Source of the DNA: CANLBN01 sp965230205
Lineage (GTDB): Bacteria > Pseudomonadota > Gammaproteobacteria > Pseudomonadales > Cellvibrionaceae
DNA: 64,000 nt
Direction: 5' to 3'
NCBI GenBank assembly: GCA_965230205.1
Contig: OZ245996.1
Span: 868,001 to 932,000, forward strand
The position numbers and the translations under genes are program-made. Positions 1 through 9,059 of this stretch are shown here, piece by piece. Within the stretch, counting starts at the first letter, position 1. Each line of letters starts with the position of its first letter. The notes under the pieces are model-generated. The model worked only from the letters and a program-made list of their open reading frames with translations. It searched no databases and had not been told where the DNA came from.

Positions 1-2304
1 ATCAAGCTAGTCGAATTTGATGAAACCAAACCTGTTAGCAGCTGGGACGATATCTTTGGAACACTAATCCAATACCCAACAACCTATGGCGACGTCTACC
101 CTCTTAGCAATTTCATCACTGAATCACATAACAATAAAGCCATGGTAGTTATGGCTTCTGACTTACTGGCATTAACATTGTTAACTTCCCCTGGTGAATT
201 AGGTGCAGATATTGTGGTAGGCAACTCCCAACGTTTTGGTGTGCCAATGGGATTTGGCGGACCTCATGCTGGTTTTTTTGCAACCACTGAAAAATATAAG
301 CGCTCTATTCCAGGTCGCTTAGTAGGCCAGTCCGTTGATGCCGCAGGTCAGCCAGCTTATCGTCTGGCACTACAAACTCGCGAACAACACATAAGACGCG
401 AGAAGGCGACATCCAATATTTGTACTGCTCAAGCATTGCTAGCGATGATGGCAACATTTTATGCCTGCTATCATGGACCAGAAGGATTAAAAAATATTGC
501 TCAACGCGTCCATCAATTAACAACTGCTTTAGCTAGCCAATTAAAACAAAACGGTATTCAAGTTCTGAATGAATATTATTTTGACACTTTACATATTGTT
601 GTGGAGAACCCAGCTGAGCTTGTTGAAAAAGCAAAAGCAGATAGCTACAACATCAATCAACGAGGTATTCGTATCACTTTGTCTCTAGATGAAACAACAT
701 CAGAAAGTGATATTAAAAACATTCTCTCTTGGTTTGATATTGAATACAAAAATATTAATACAGCGACACAAAATCTTACAGCAGATCATTTACGCCAAGA
801 TAAATATTTAACACAGTCAGTCTTTAGCCAATACCATTCAGAAACTGAAATGATGCGTTATTTACGCCGGCTTTCCGATAAAGACATTGCACTTGATCGC
901 TCGATGATTCCACTAGGCTCGTGCACGATGAAGCTGAATGCAGCCAGCGAAATGACACCCGTTACCTGGCCGGAATTCGCCAATATACACCCCTTTGCTC
1001 CTGCATCACAAACTCGTGGTTATCAAACCATGATAAAACAGTTGGAAGACATGCTATGCGCAGCGACAGGCTACGACGCCATCTCTCTACAACCTAATGC
1101 AGGCTCGCAAGGTGAGTATGCTGGCTTATTAGCAATCAAGGCTTATCATGAGTCTCATGGAGAAATGAATCGCAATATTTGTTTAATCCCAAGTTCAGCA
1201 CACGGCACCAATCCTGCCAGCGCACAAATGGCCAACATGAAAGTTGTTGTTGTTCAGTGTGATGAAAAAGGCAATGTCGACATTGGTGATTTGAAAAAGA
1301 AAATCGCTGCACACCCTAATCAGATTGCTGCAATCATGATTACCTACCCATCTACTCATGGTGTTTTTGAGGATGATGTAAGTGAAGTCTGCGAATTAAT
1401 TCATGCTGCAGGCGGACAGGTTTATATTGATGGTGCCAACATGAATGCATTGGTCGGAATAGCCAAACCTGGAAAATTTGGCGGTGATGTTTCTCACTTA
1501 AACTTACATAAAACATTTTGTATACCTCATGGCGGCGGCGGCCCAGGCATAGGGCCTATTGGTGTCGGCAAACATCTGGAGCCATTTCTACCCACAGATG
1601 GTATTAATACTGAACGCAACGGTGCTGCTGTCAGCTCAGCGCCTTTTGGCAGCGCATCTATTTTGCCAATTTCTTGGATGTATATGCGTATGATGGGAGC
1701 AGATGGTCTGCGTGAAGCAACTCAGATTGCCATCCTTAGCGCTAACTATATTGCCAATCGTTTGAGCAAGCAGTTCCCTATTCTTTATACCGGAAACCAC
1801 GGTTTAGTAGCTCACGAATGCATTATTGATACTCGGCCAATGAAAGAGCACGGTATTAATGTTGACGATATCGCCAAGCGTCTAATTGATTTTGGATTTC
1901 ATGCACCGACCATGAGCTTTCCCGTTGCCGGGACGCTGATGATTGAACCCACTGAAAGTGAAAGCCTGGAAGAACTTGAACGCTTCTGCAGAGCCATGTC
2001 GATCATCTATGACGAATGTATGCAAGTCGCTAGTGGGCAATTACCGCCTGATAATAACCCATTAGTCAACGCACCACATACTGCTGAATTTTTATTGAGC
2101 AGTGATTCAGAGTTAGCTTATAGTCGTCAACAAGCTATCTTTCCGGATGATGCAGTTGATAGGAGTTACAAATACTGGCCACCTGTTGCTCGCGTCGATA
2201 ATGTTTATGGGGATAAAAATCTTATATGCTCTTGCCCAAGCATAGAGAGTTATCAAGAAGATATCGATGAGACGGGCATCAGTCCAGCATCAGCAAGCGT
2301 GTAA
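1..2304 (+). CDS. gcvP: glycine dehydrogenase (decarboxylating), P-protein, 5'-truncated by window
   Basis: PLP-dependent P-protein of the glycine cleavage system, which decarboxylates glycine and passes the aminomethyl group to GcvH. The reading frame is already open at base 1, so the start lies outside the window. About 767 codons are visible of a family length near 950, so roughly the first 190 residues are missing. The PLP-binding lysine is in the motif HLNLHKTFCIPHGGGGPG (Lys codon 1510-1512), and the family glycine-rich stretch follows it. The C-terminal half carries SIPLGSCTMKLN-like sequence typical of the fused alpha/beta form. It is convergent with the next gene across an inverted repeat. 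Nothing is abnormal in the visible part. Confidence 0.97.
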   Translation: MKLVEFDETKPVSSWDDIFGTLIQYPTTYGDVYPLSNFITESHNNKAMVVMASDLLALTLLTSPGELGADIVVGNSQRFGVPMGFGGPHAGFFATTEKYKRSIPGRLVGQSVDAAGQPAYRLALQTREQHIRREKATSNICTAQALLAMMATFYACYHGPEGLKNIAQRVHQLTTALASQLKQNGIQVLNEYYFDTLHIVVENPAELVEKAKADSYNINQRGIRITLSLDETTSESDIKNILSWFDIEYKNINTATQNLTADHLRQDKYLTQSVFSQYHSETEMMRYLRRLSDKDIALDRSMIPLGSCTMKLNAASEMTPVTWPEFANIHPFAPASQTRGYQTMIKQLEDMLCAATGYDAISLQPNAGSQGEYAGLLAIKAYHESHGEMNRNICLIPSSAHGTNPASAQMANMKVVVVQCDEKGNVDIGDLKKKIAAHPNQIAAIMITYPSTHGVFEDDVSEVCELIHAAGGQVYIDGANMNALVGIAKPGKFGGDVSHLNLHKTFCIPHGGGGPGIGPIGVGKHLEPFLPTDGINTERNGAAVSSAPFGSASILPISWMYMRMMGADGLREATQIAILSANYIANRLSKQFPILYTGNHGLVAHECIIDTRPMKEHGINVDDIAKRLIDFGFHAPTMSFPVAGTLMIEPTESESLEELERFCRAMSIIYDECMQVASGQLPPDNNPLVNAPHTAEFLLSSDSELAYSRQQAIFPDDAVDRSYKYWPPVARVDNVYGDKNLICSCPSIESYQEDIDETGISPASASV

Positions 2305-2324
2305 TAAATTTCAGGAAAATATTC

Positions 2325-2378
2325 TGGCCTCTATTCAATACTCTTGCTAGTTATTTAGACATTAGAGAATAGAGGCCA
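2325..2378. terminator. inverted repeat between convergent genes, likely bidirectional terminator
   Basis: TGGCCTCTATTC (2325-2336) is exactly complementary to GAATAGAGGCCA (2367-2378) with a 30-nt loop. It lies between the 3' ends of gcvP and the EamA gene. There is no clean U-run on either side, so the terminator role is inferred from position. Confidence 0.5.
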
Positions 2379-2395
2379 TAAAATCATGATGAACA

Positions 2396-3256
2396 TTACT
2401 GACTTAAAAAGAAAACGCCTGTTAATATTGCCATAATACCTAGTGTTTGACTTAAGACAATGCGCTCTCTGTAGATAACAATAGCAAGCACAACGATAAC
2501 ACCAGAAAATACGGAAGCAATCGGAGCAACGATAGAAATATCGCTCACACCTGATCCAATGATATAAGCTAACCAACCTAAATTCACAATGACAGCATGA
2601 GCTAAAAATACAATAACAAGTGATCGAGTTAAATCAGCCAATACCGGAACTCCTTTACGAGCACTTCCAATAGCAATAAAGAGAATAGATTGGGTTAATG
2701 CCGAATAAACAAATACAGTACCAGCATTAACATTTTTAGAAATAAATCCTAGAACAAAAAAAGCAATCCCAAAAGTTAATAATGCAATTAAAGATTCTTT
2801 TAAACCACGTTGAGAATGTAAATGACGAAATTGATTGAGTTTGGCAGCTGTTAAAAATAGGCCACCGACGATCATAATAATACACCCCCCCTCAACGAAA
2901 GAAAGAGTCTCATGAGTAAATATAACAGAGAGCAAAACGGTCACAATGGCGAAAGAAGATGCGATAGGGGCTACTAAAGTAATATTACCTACCTCATACC
3001 CTCTCAAGTAAGCGAAATAACCCCACACATAAAAAACTGAACTCAACGCAACAATACCAAATGCTTGTATATCGAAGATAAGTATATTTTTACTTTCTAG
3101 AACGACAGCTGTCGTTAAAGCAATAACCAATGTAAATATATTTCGAATCACTAAGGTTTTTGCAGAACCAATACGTCGAACAGCAATACTTTGTATAAAA
3201 TCAGCAACACCCCAGGACAACATAGTCATCAGACCATAATAAATGCCAATTTCCAT
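2396..3256 (-). CDS. EamA/DMT-family transporter
   Basis: Inner-membrane drug/metabolite transporter-family protein of about 286 residues, with about ten hydrophobic segments in two EamA repeats (for example WGVADFIQSIAVRR at the N terminus and APIASVFSGVIVVLAIVIYRERI near the end). The ATG at 3256 is chosen over an in-frame TTG twelve bases upstream because a GGAG Shine-Dalgarno sits 6 nt before it. The substrate cannot be read from the sequence. Its promoter shares a long motif with the promoter of the ArsR gene immediately upstream on the same strand, so it is probably the regulated target of that repressor. Confidence 0.85.
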   Translation of the reverse strand: MEIGIYYGLMTMLSWGVADFIQSIAVRRIGSAKTLVIRNIFTLVIALTTAVVLESKNILIFDIQAFGIVALSSVFYVWGYFAYLRGYEVGNITLVAPIASSFAIVTVLLSVIFTHETLSFVEGGCIIMIVGGLFLTAAKLNQFRHLHSQRGLKESLIALLTFGIAFFVLGFISKNVNAGTVFVYSALTQSILFIAIGSARKGVPVLADLTRSLVIVFLAHAVIVNLGWLAYIIGSGVSDISIVAPIASVFSGVIVVLAIVIYRERIVLSQTLGIMAILTGVFFLSQ

Positions 3257-3308
3257 TTCACACTCCAATCATTTGCACAGCACTCAAAATCTTATTAATA
3301 GCTTTTTA

Positions 3309-3337
3309 ACTATATAGCCAAAAAGCTATTATGTAAA
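3309..3337 (-). promoter_or_regulatory. promoter of the EamA gene with ArsR-type operator in the spacer
   Basis: On the minus strand a TTTACA -35 (3332-3337) and TATAGT -10 (3309-3314) are separated by 17 bp. The spacer holds the inverted repeat ATAGC-CAAAAA-GCTAT (plus-strand reading). An almost identical block occurs in the arsR promoter at 3769-3796. Confidence 0.6.
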
Positions 3338-3459
3338 ACAGTTTTCTAAATGTTTTTACAATTGTAGGAATTACAAGCTTTTAAAGACTTTCAAAGAAGC
3401 GGTTAATGGGGGAAATATAGAAAAGTAGCAATCCTTCAAACATGCTATTTCCTATAGTG

Positions 3460-3759
3460 TTACTCCAATAAATCACAAAGAAAATTACGCGCAGCTTTCA
3501 AACCGTCTCTATCACGCTGGTAATAAGTCCACTGACTGATATAGGTTGCTTTTACAAGGCCTGCCTCATGCAATATTTTCATATGCTTGGTCGTCGATGG
3601 CTGGCTAATCCCTAACTTTTCAGCAAGATGAATAACACAAACACCATCTTTTTCCAAATCACCTAACTCTTGAGGAGGAAAGTGAGCAACTGGATCTTTC
3701 AACCAATCTAATATCAAACATCGATTTTCGTTTGCCAAGGCACGCGTAATTTCATTCAT
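3460..3759 (-). CDS. ArsR-family winged-helix transcriptional repressor
   Basis: Small 99-residue regulator with an ArsR/SmtB winged helix: N-terminal RALANENRCLILDWL helix, then HLAEKLGISQPSTTKHMKIL as the recognition helix-turn-helix, then a wing. No CxC metal site of the ArsR/SmtB sensors is present, and only scattered cysteines are seen, so the signal is unknown and may be non-metal. The start is ATG at 3759, which follows its own -10 by only about 9 bases, so the transcript should be nearly leaderless. The promoter carries the same operator-like block as the downstream EamA gene, which suggests autoregulation plus control of the transporter. Confidence 0.85.
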   Translation of the reverse strand: MNEITRALANENRCLILDWLKDPVAHFPPQELGDLEKDGVCVIHLAEKLGISQPSTTKHMKILHEAGLVKATYISQWTYYQRDRDGLKAARNFLCDLLE

Positions 3760-3768
3760 AGTCTTTGA

Positions 3769-3796
3769 ATTATATAGCCAAAAAATTATTATCCAA
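3769..3796 (-). promoter_or_regulatory. arsR promoter with shared operator motif
   Basis: On the minus strand a TTGGAT -35 (3791-3796) and TATAAT -10 (3769-3774) have a 16-bp spacer. The spacer contains TTTTTTGGCTA, which matches the EamA promoter spacer. The expected +1 falls a few bases before the ATG at 3759. Confidence 0.6.
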
Positions 3797-3880
3797 AGCC
3801 ATTTTTATGGGGCCCCCAATTAGGAAATCACAAGCTTCTGGCGGCTTCACTGATTTAGCATAGAAACAAAACAACAGTCC

Positions 3881-4534
3881 TCAGCTGCAAACCTGCCACA
3901 GCTGGTGGCCACTTAGACGATATTTTCTCTCAAATGCCGTTATGGTTTGATCATCGCTGTATGTAGAAATTTTTGAGGAGCGACCGGCAATGTCTAAAGC
4001 CGCATTAAATTCCTCTGCATAGGTTTGCCAATTAGTTCTCAGCTCAATTGCAGAGCTGATGGCAAGCAGGCTAGGGAATGCGGGATGGCCATGCCAACGT
4101 CGCTGCAAATGCTGTGGCTTAGGCCAAGGATTGGGATATAACAAGTAATGCTTATCAACCATTAATTCGGCCTGTTCTGACAAGCGCCAAAAGTCTGTAC
4201 ATTCACAACGCAATAACAAACAGTTATCAGCAAGGTCCTCATTTCTACTATTGGCCAAACGCTTAGCCGATTGATCCAAACCTATAACGAGGTGATTCTG
4301 GTACTTTTGAGAGAAATACCGGGTGCTTTCCGCCGTTCCACAAGCACTATCCAATACTATTTTAGGTTGCCCCAACAATAACCAGCGACTGTGAAATTGC
4401 TCGAATGCAAATTGGCTGTAGTCAGCCACTGGCTTACAAAACTGAGTGGCAAGATGCTTATTAACCACTTTTTCAAGGTTTTTATGGATAATAGCCTGGG
4501 AAGAAGAAATAGCTTTTGACGGGGTAAAGCTCAT
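3881..4534 (-). CDS. TrmB-like SAM-dependent methyltransferase
   Basis: Class I SAM methyltransferase of 217 residues related to tRNA (guanine-N7)-methyltransferase TrmB. The SAM-binding motif I appears as VLDSACGTAES and the acidic post-I position as VIGLDQS. The TrmB signature region is seen as YLLYPNPWPKPQHLQRRW, where canonical TrmB has a P-D-P-W-P-K-K-R-H pattern. The Asp-to-Asn change and the general divergence suggest a paralogue rather than the housekeeping TrmB. It stands alone, with an inverted repeat between it and the aap operon. The ATG at 4534 has no strong Shine-Dalgarno. Confidence 0.75.
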   Translation of the reverse strand: MSFTPSKAISSSQAIIHKNLEKVVNKHLATQFCKPVADYSQFAFEQFHSRWLLLGQPKIVLDSACGTAESTRYFSQKYQNHLVIGLDQSAKRLANSRNEDLADNCLLLRCECTDFWRLSEQAELMVDKHYLLYPNPWPKPQHLQRRWHGHPAFPSLLAISSAIELRTNWQTYAEEFNAALDIAGRSSKISTYSDDQTITAFERKYRLSGHQLWQVCS

Positions 4535-4554
4535 AATAGATTAACAGCATTAAA

Positions 4555-4590
4555 TAACGTATTTAAGCAAACTTTCGCTTAAATACGTTA
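4555..4590. terminator. 14-bp perfect hairpin downstream of aapP
   Basis: TAACGTATTTAAGC (4555-4568) pairs perfectly with GCTTAAATACGTTA (4577-4590) across an 8-nt loop. It lies just past the aapP stop codon. On the minus strand the U-rich run precedes rather than follows the stem, so it may serve for mRNA 3'-end protection more than classical termination. Confidence 0.5.
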
Positions 4591-4608
4591 AAAAACCTCT
4601 ATTATAAC

Positions 4609-5376
4609 TTAGTGATCGAGTATTTGACTCAGGAACAGCTGCAAACGATCTGTTTGAGGGTTATTGAACAACTCTTCGGGTGTATTCTGCTCAACAATTT
4701 CGCCCGCATCCATGAAGATAACACGATCTGCTACTTTTTTCGCAAAACCCATTTCATGAGTTACACACAGCATGGTCATACCTTCATCAGCCAACTCAAC
4801 CATAACATCCAATACTTCCTTAATCATTTCAGGGTCCAGTGCAGATGTTGGCTCATCAAAAAGCATAATCTGTGGGGCCATACAAAGTGAACGAGCAATA
4901 GCCACACGCTGCTGTTGACCACCAGATAGCTGGCCAGGGAATTTATCCGCTTGCTCAGGAATCTTCACACGCTCAAGGTATTTCATTGCTACCGCTTCAG
5001 CCTCTGCTTTAGGCTTTTTCTGAACCCAAATCGGACCAAGTGTTAAGTTTTCTAAAATTGTTAAATGTGGAAAGAGGTTAAAATGCTGAAACACCATACC
5101 AACTTCACGGCGAATCGCTTCAATATTTTTTACATCCTCAACCATCTCTACGCCATTAACAACTAATGAACCACGTTGGAATTCTTCAAGGCGATTGATG
5201 CAACGAATTGTTGTTGACTTTCCCGAACCTGAAGGTCCGCAAATAACAATTTTTTCGCCCTTTTTAACCGTTAGATTAATATCTTTTAATACATGAAAAT
5301 CGCCGTACCACTTATTAAGGTCTTTGATAATAATCGTATCTTCAACATTATCTGCTACTTTTGATTCTGTACTCAT
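4609..5376 (-). CDS. aapP: amino-acid ABC transporter ATP-binding protein
   Basis: Cytoplasmic ATPase of a polar amino-acid ABC importer, 255 residues. Walker A is GPSGSGKST, the signature motif is LSGGQQQR, Walker B is IMLFDEPTSALDPE, and the switch His follows in VTHEMGFAKKVADR. It is the last gene of an aapJQMP-type operon; an A/T-rich 50-bp gap separates it from aapM. Length and motifs are normal for the GlnQ/AapP family. The substrate class is inferred from the operon's large two-permease organisation, not from this subunit. Confidence 0.93.
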   Translation of the reverse strand: MSTESKVADNVEDTIIIKDLNKWYGDFHVLKDINLTVKKGEKIVICGPSGSGKSTTIRCINRLEEFQRGSLVVNGVEMVEDVKNIEAIRREVGMVFQHFNLFPHLTILENLTLGPIWVQKKPKAEAEAVAMKYLERVKIPEQADKFPGQLSGGQQQRVAIARSLCMAPQIMLFDEPTSALDPEMIKEVLDVMVELADEGMTMLCVTHEMGFAKKVADRVIFMDAGEIVEQNTPEELFNNPQTDRLQLFLSQILDH

Positions 5377-5426
5377 AGTAAACCTTTAATCTTATTCAAT
5401 AATTTTTATTAATTTTTAATTCTTTA

Positions 5427-6551
5427 TTAATTTCTATGGCTGGTATCAAGTTTTCTCTCAATGCTTGATGCAAGCATTGACATACCAAAACAGCAAAGCC
5501 AAAAGATAACACCAACAAAGACGTAACCTTCAACTGCATGACCACCTAACCAATTAGAATTACTTAAGGCTGTTAGAAGGGTTTGTAGTACTTCAGGAAT
5601 ACCAATAATCAAAAGGAATACCGTATTCTTAAACAGCATGACAAATGTCGCTAAAATATTAGGCATCGATACTTTAATTACTTGTGGCAAGATAATTAAT
5701 AAGGTTTTTTGCCAATAGCCTAAACCGATAGAATCAGCCGCTTCGTATTGGCCAGAGGGTATCGCCTGGAAACCACCACGAAAGACTTCCGCCATATAGC
5801 CCGACATAAAGAAAATCAATACAATCCAAACACGTACTAATTTATCAACATTTGTCCCCTCGGCAAAAAACAGTGGCAACATCACCGAACCCATAAAGAA
5901 GAGGGCCAATACGGGAACACCACGAAAGAATTCGATAAAAACAACACTGATTGATCTCGCTAATGGCATATCAGAGCGTCGACCTAGAGCCCATAAAAAG
6001 CTAAAAGGAAATGCAACAATAATAGCAGCGGCAGCCATCAGCACATTGAGTGAAAAACCACCCCAAAAGTCAGTGTTTACATATTCCAAACCAACTAAAC
6101 GTCCATCAAGAATCGCAATACAAACGAATGGCAAGACTAAAAATAGTGGAACACTCACTTTTAACCGAATGCTTGCAGGCAAAGTAAACGATAAAACAAT
6201 AACCACAAACAATAAAATTAACGAAAGATTAACCCGCCATAAGCTTTCCGTAGGATAACTACCATAGAAGAATTGTTGTGACCACGCCTGAATAAATACC
6301 CAACACGCACCATCACTGACACAAGCATCCTGATTAGCTCCACTCCAGGTAGAAGATATGAACATCCAATCAATGACACCAGGAATAACATTCAGCAAGC
6401 CCAGCGTGACAAGTATGGTAACGACTGAATTCGGAATAGATGAAAATAAATTTTCTTTTATCCAAGCGACAGGCCCAACGGTTGAACTTGGTGCAGGCTG
6501 AGCAGCAGCTGGCTTAAACTCGATAGGATCAGTTTTAAATGTATTTGCCAT
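5427..6551 (-). CDS. aapM: amino-acid ABC transporter permease AapM
   Basis: Inner-membrane permease of 374 residues. A cytoplasmic Pro-rich N terminus is followed by about eight transmembrane segments, and the EAA-loop region is seen as EAADSIGLGYWQKTLLIILPQ. This extended form (about 370-400 residues, against about 220 in HisM/GlnP types) is typical of Aap/Bzt general amino-acid transporters. It starts 3 bp after the aapQ stop, so the two permeases are translationally coupled and form the heterodimeric channel. Confidence 0.92.
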   Translation of the reverse strand: MANTFKTDPIEFKPAAAQPAPSSTVGPVAWIKENLFSSIPNSVVTILVTLGLLNVIPGVIDWMFISSTWSGANQDACVSDGACWVFIQAWSQQFFYGSYPTESLWRVNLSLILLFVVIVLSFTLPASIRLKVSVPLFLVLPFVCIAILDGRLVGLEYVNTDFWGGFSLNVLMAAAAIIVAFPFSFLWALGRRSDMPLARSISVVFIEFFRGVPVLALFFMGSVMLPLFFAEGTNVDKLVRVWIVLIFFMSGYMAEVFRGGFQAIPSGQYEAADSIGLGYWQKTLLIILPQVIKVSMPNILATFVMLFKNTVFLLIIGIPEVLQTLLTALSNSNWLGGHAVEGYVFVGVIFWLCCFGMSMLASSIERKLDTSHRN

Positions 6552-6554
6552 GTC

Positions 6555-7769
6555 TTAACGCCCCACTAATTCAACATTGCTATTAAAGCGATTCATAACG
6601 AATGAAATAAACATATTCAACGCAAAGTAAACAATAATCGCCATAAAGATCGTTTCAATTGCCTGCCCGGTCTGATTCAAGGCTGTGCCAACAAACACAT
6701 TAAATAAATCTGGGTAAGCAATTGCTGCCGCTAACGTCGAATTCTTTACGAGACTTTGGTATTCCGAGTTCAGTAGAGGAACGATAACTCGCATGGCTTG
6801 TGGAACAATAATCAATGACATGATTTTGCCCTCTCTCAAGCCAATACTTCTCGCGGCTTCTGTTTGGCCATGAGGAACCGCTTGAATACCTGCACGCACT
6901 GCTTCAGCAATAAATGCACCGGTATAAACAGACAACGCTATCGTTAGTGCCATAAGTTCAGGAATAACCGTGATACCACCGCGAAAGCCAAAGCCTTTTA
7001 ATGCAGGGTAATCGATAACAAATGGAAAACCAGTCACTAATGCAGCAATAAATGGCAGACCTATTACCATTGCAATACTGGTATAGAAAACAGGAAACTG
7101 TTCTCCCGTCGCATCTTGGCGCTTCTTCGCCCAAGAGCGCAAAACGAATATACCGATGATGGCAACCGCTAAAGCGATATAAACCAAGACTGAACCACCT
7201 TCACCTACGAGTTTAGGAATAAATAAACCACGCACATTCAGAAATACCGCCTCTCCAAGACTTAAACTATCACGAGGCCCAGGTAACGTTGCCAGTACAG
7301 CGGAATACCAAAATAAAATTTGTAACAACAAAGGAATATTACGAAAGGTTTCAACATAAATAACTGAGAATTTTTTAATTAACCAGTTTGAAGAAAAGTA
7401 CATAACACCAAAAATGAAACCTAAGACCGTAGCAAAGAAGATCCCCAATATGGAAACCAAGATCGTATTGAGGAAACCTACGATAAATACCCTTAGGTAG
7501 GTGTCTGTAGAGTCAAAGTCAATCAATGACATTAAAACATCATAACCCGCTGCATTACTCAAGAAGCCAAAACCACTCTTAATACCAGCAGCCTCTAAGT
7601 TATCGAGCGTGTTACTAATAATTGTAAAAAAGAAATAAGCCAAGCCAAAAATCAATAGTGCTTGATAAATTGCAGCGCGATATTTGGGGTTATTATAAAA
7701 AGCATGCGAACCGGAGTCGGTTTTTCGGGTGGCTGCTTTAATTTGTTCTGTTGTTTTTTGTTTTAACAT
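6555..7769 (-). CDS. aapQ: amino-acid ABC transporter permease AapQ
   Basis: Inner-membrane permease of 404 residues that pairs with AapM. It has a long N-terminal insertion relative to small His/Glu permeases and an EAA loop near the C terminus (TEAARSIGLREGKIMSLIIVP). It lies between aapJ, about 100 bp upstream, and aapM, which follows after 3 bp. The family imports a broad range of L-amino acids in rhizobia, and related Pseudomonas systems favour acidic or basic amino acids; the exact range here is unknown. Confidence 0.92.
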   Translation of the reverse strand: MLKQKTTEQIKAATRKTDSGSHAFYNNPKYRAAIYQALLIFGLAYFFFTIISNTLDNLEAAGIKSGFGFLSNAAGYDVLMSLIDFDSTDTYLRVFIVGFLNTILVSILGIFFATVLGFIFGVMYFSSNWLIKKFSVIYVETFRNIPLLLQILFWYSAVLATLPGPRDSLSLGEAVFLNVRGLFIPKLVGEGGSVLVYIALAVAIIGIFVLRSWAKKRQDATGEQFPVFYTSIAMVIGLPFIAALVTGFPFVIDYPALKGFGFRGGITVIPELMALTIALSVYTGAFIAEAVRAGIQAVPHGQTEAARSIGLREGKIMSLIIVPQAMRVIVPLLNSEYQSLVKNSTLAAAIAYPDLFNVFVGTALNQTGQAIETIFMAIIVYFALNMFISFVMNRFNSNVELVGR

Positions 7770-7875
7770 AAAGCGATACTACTTAAAGATTAGAGCAATA
7801 AACACTCAAAAAAAAGAAAATCAGGTTAAAACGAGAAAGTGACACTCATGTGCCACTTTCTGATTTAACTTACGA

Positions 7876-8889
7876 TTAACGCATAGCTGGTGAATATAGG
7901 ATGCCACCTTCTTTCCACAATGCGTTTAAGCCACGTGAAATTTTAAGCGGAGAACCAGAACCTACGTTGCGCTCAAAAGACTCAGAGTAGTTACCCACTT
8001 GCTTGATGACTTGGTATGCCCAATCAGGATTCAAACCTAGGTTTTTACCTAATTCGCCTTCACCGCCTAGTAGACGTTTGTTAGCTGGCTTGCCATTTTT
8101 CAATTTGTCAGCAACATTTGAAGAAGTAACACCTTGCTCTTCACCTTCAATCATTGCACTGAGTGACCACTTAACAATATTGAACCACTGGTCATCGCCT
8201 TGACGAACAACAGGGCCTAACGGCTCTTTAGAGATCACTTCAGGTAAAACAATGGCGCCTTTAGGATCTTTTAAACCGATACGTAGTGCATAAAGTTGAG
8301 ATTGGTCAGAGGTTAAGAAATCACAACGACCGGACTCAAAACCTGCACGAGTTTGGTCAGATGTATCAAATGTAACTGGCTTGTATGAAATTTTGTTTTC
8401 ACGGAAGTAATCAGAAATAGCAAGCTCAGTAGAAGTACCAGCCTGGATACATGCATTAGCTCCGTCTAGCTCTTTAGCTGATTTAACGCCTAACTTTTTG
8501 CTTACCATGAAACCAGTACCATCATAATAAACGACACCAGCGAAGTTTAAGCCGAGTGATGTATCACGAGTATGTGTCCACGTTGTATTACGAGAAAGCA
8601 CATCGATTTCACCAGACTGTAAGGCAGTAAAGCGCTCTTTCGCTGTTAATGGCTTATACTGAACCTTATTCGCATCACCCAAAACCGCAGCTGCAACAGC
8701 ACGACAAACGTCAACGTCTAGACCACTCCACTTACCTTTTTCATCTTTTTGAGAGAAGCCGGCCAATCCCGTACTTACACCGCAAGATAGTGTGCCACGC
8801 TTTTTAACGTCATCTAAAGTGCCTGCTTGTGCACCCAAAGTTAAGCCAACGGCCAAGCCGCCAACAACAAGGGAAGAGAGTTTAATCAT
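7876..8889 (-). CDS. aapJ: periplasmic amino-acid-binding protein AapJ
   Basis: Secreted substrate-binding protein (SBP_bac_3 type) of 337 residues. A Sec signal peptide ends near GAQA/GTLDD. The binding fold follows, with characteristic segments LSCGVSTGLAGFS, WSGLDVDVCRAVAAAV and RFTALQSGEIDVLSRNTT. The Shine-Dalgarno is GGAG, 6 bases before the ATG. It is the first gene of the aap operon. A strong sigma-54 promoter lies about 90 bp upstream, so the operon is probably under nitrogen or two-component enhancer-binding-protein control. Confidence 0.95.
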   Translation of the reverse strand: MIKLSSLVVGGLAVGLTLGAQAGTLDDVKKRGTLSCGVSTGLAGFSQKDEKGKWSGLDVDVCRAVAAAVLGDANKVQYKPLTAKERFTALQSGEIDVLSRNTTWTHTRDTSLGLNFAGVVYYDGTGFMVSKKLGVKSAKELDGANACIQAGTSTELAISDYFRENKISYKPVTFDTSDQTRAGFESGRCDFLTSDQSQLYALRIGLKDPKGAIVLPEVISKEPLGPVVRQGDDQWFNIVKWSLSAMIEGEEQGVTSSNVADKLKNGKPANKRLLGGEGELGKNLGLNPDWAYQVIKQVGNYSESFERNVGSGSPLKISRGLNALWKEGGILYSPAMR

Positions 8890-8973
8890 AGGTTTTCTCC
8901 TAATGTAGTTATATTTTTATAGAGTTTAATTATCCGGCTTTAAGTAATTTGCCAATTATTCCTATTGCATAAA

Positions 8974-8989
8974 TGCAACCAATGTACCA
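8974..8989 (-). promoter_or_regulatory. sigma-54 (-24/-12) promoter of aapJQMP
   Basis: The minus strand reads TGGTACATTGGTTGCA, which matches the RpoN consensus TGGCACG-N4-TTGCW at all but two defined positions. The essential GG and GC dinucleotides have the right 10-bp spacing. The start site should be near 8963, giving a leader of about 75 nt to aapJ. Confidence 0.8.
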
Positions 8990-9041
8990 ATTAAATATTG
9001 CAGCACGAAAGCATAGTAAAATTACATCAACCGTTGACTAA

Positions 9042-9059
9042 AACACTACTTAAAGTGTT
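9042..9059. promoter_or_regulatory. candidate enhancer-binding site upstream of the aap sigma-54 promoter
   Basis: The perfect inverted repeat AACACT-N6-AGTGTT is centred about 87 bp upstream of the predicted start, a typical place for an enhancer-binding protein dimer site. The protein is not identified. The sequence does not look like the NtrC consensus (GCACC-N5-GGTGC). Confidence 0.4.
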
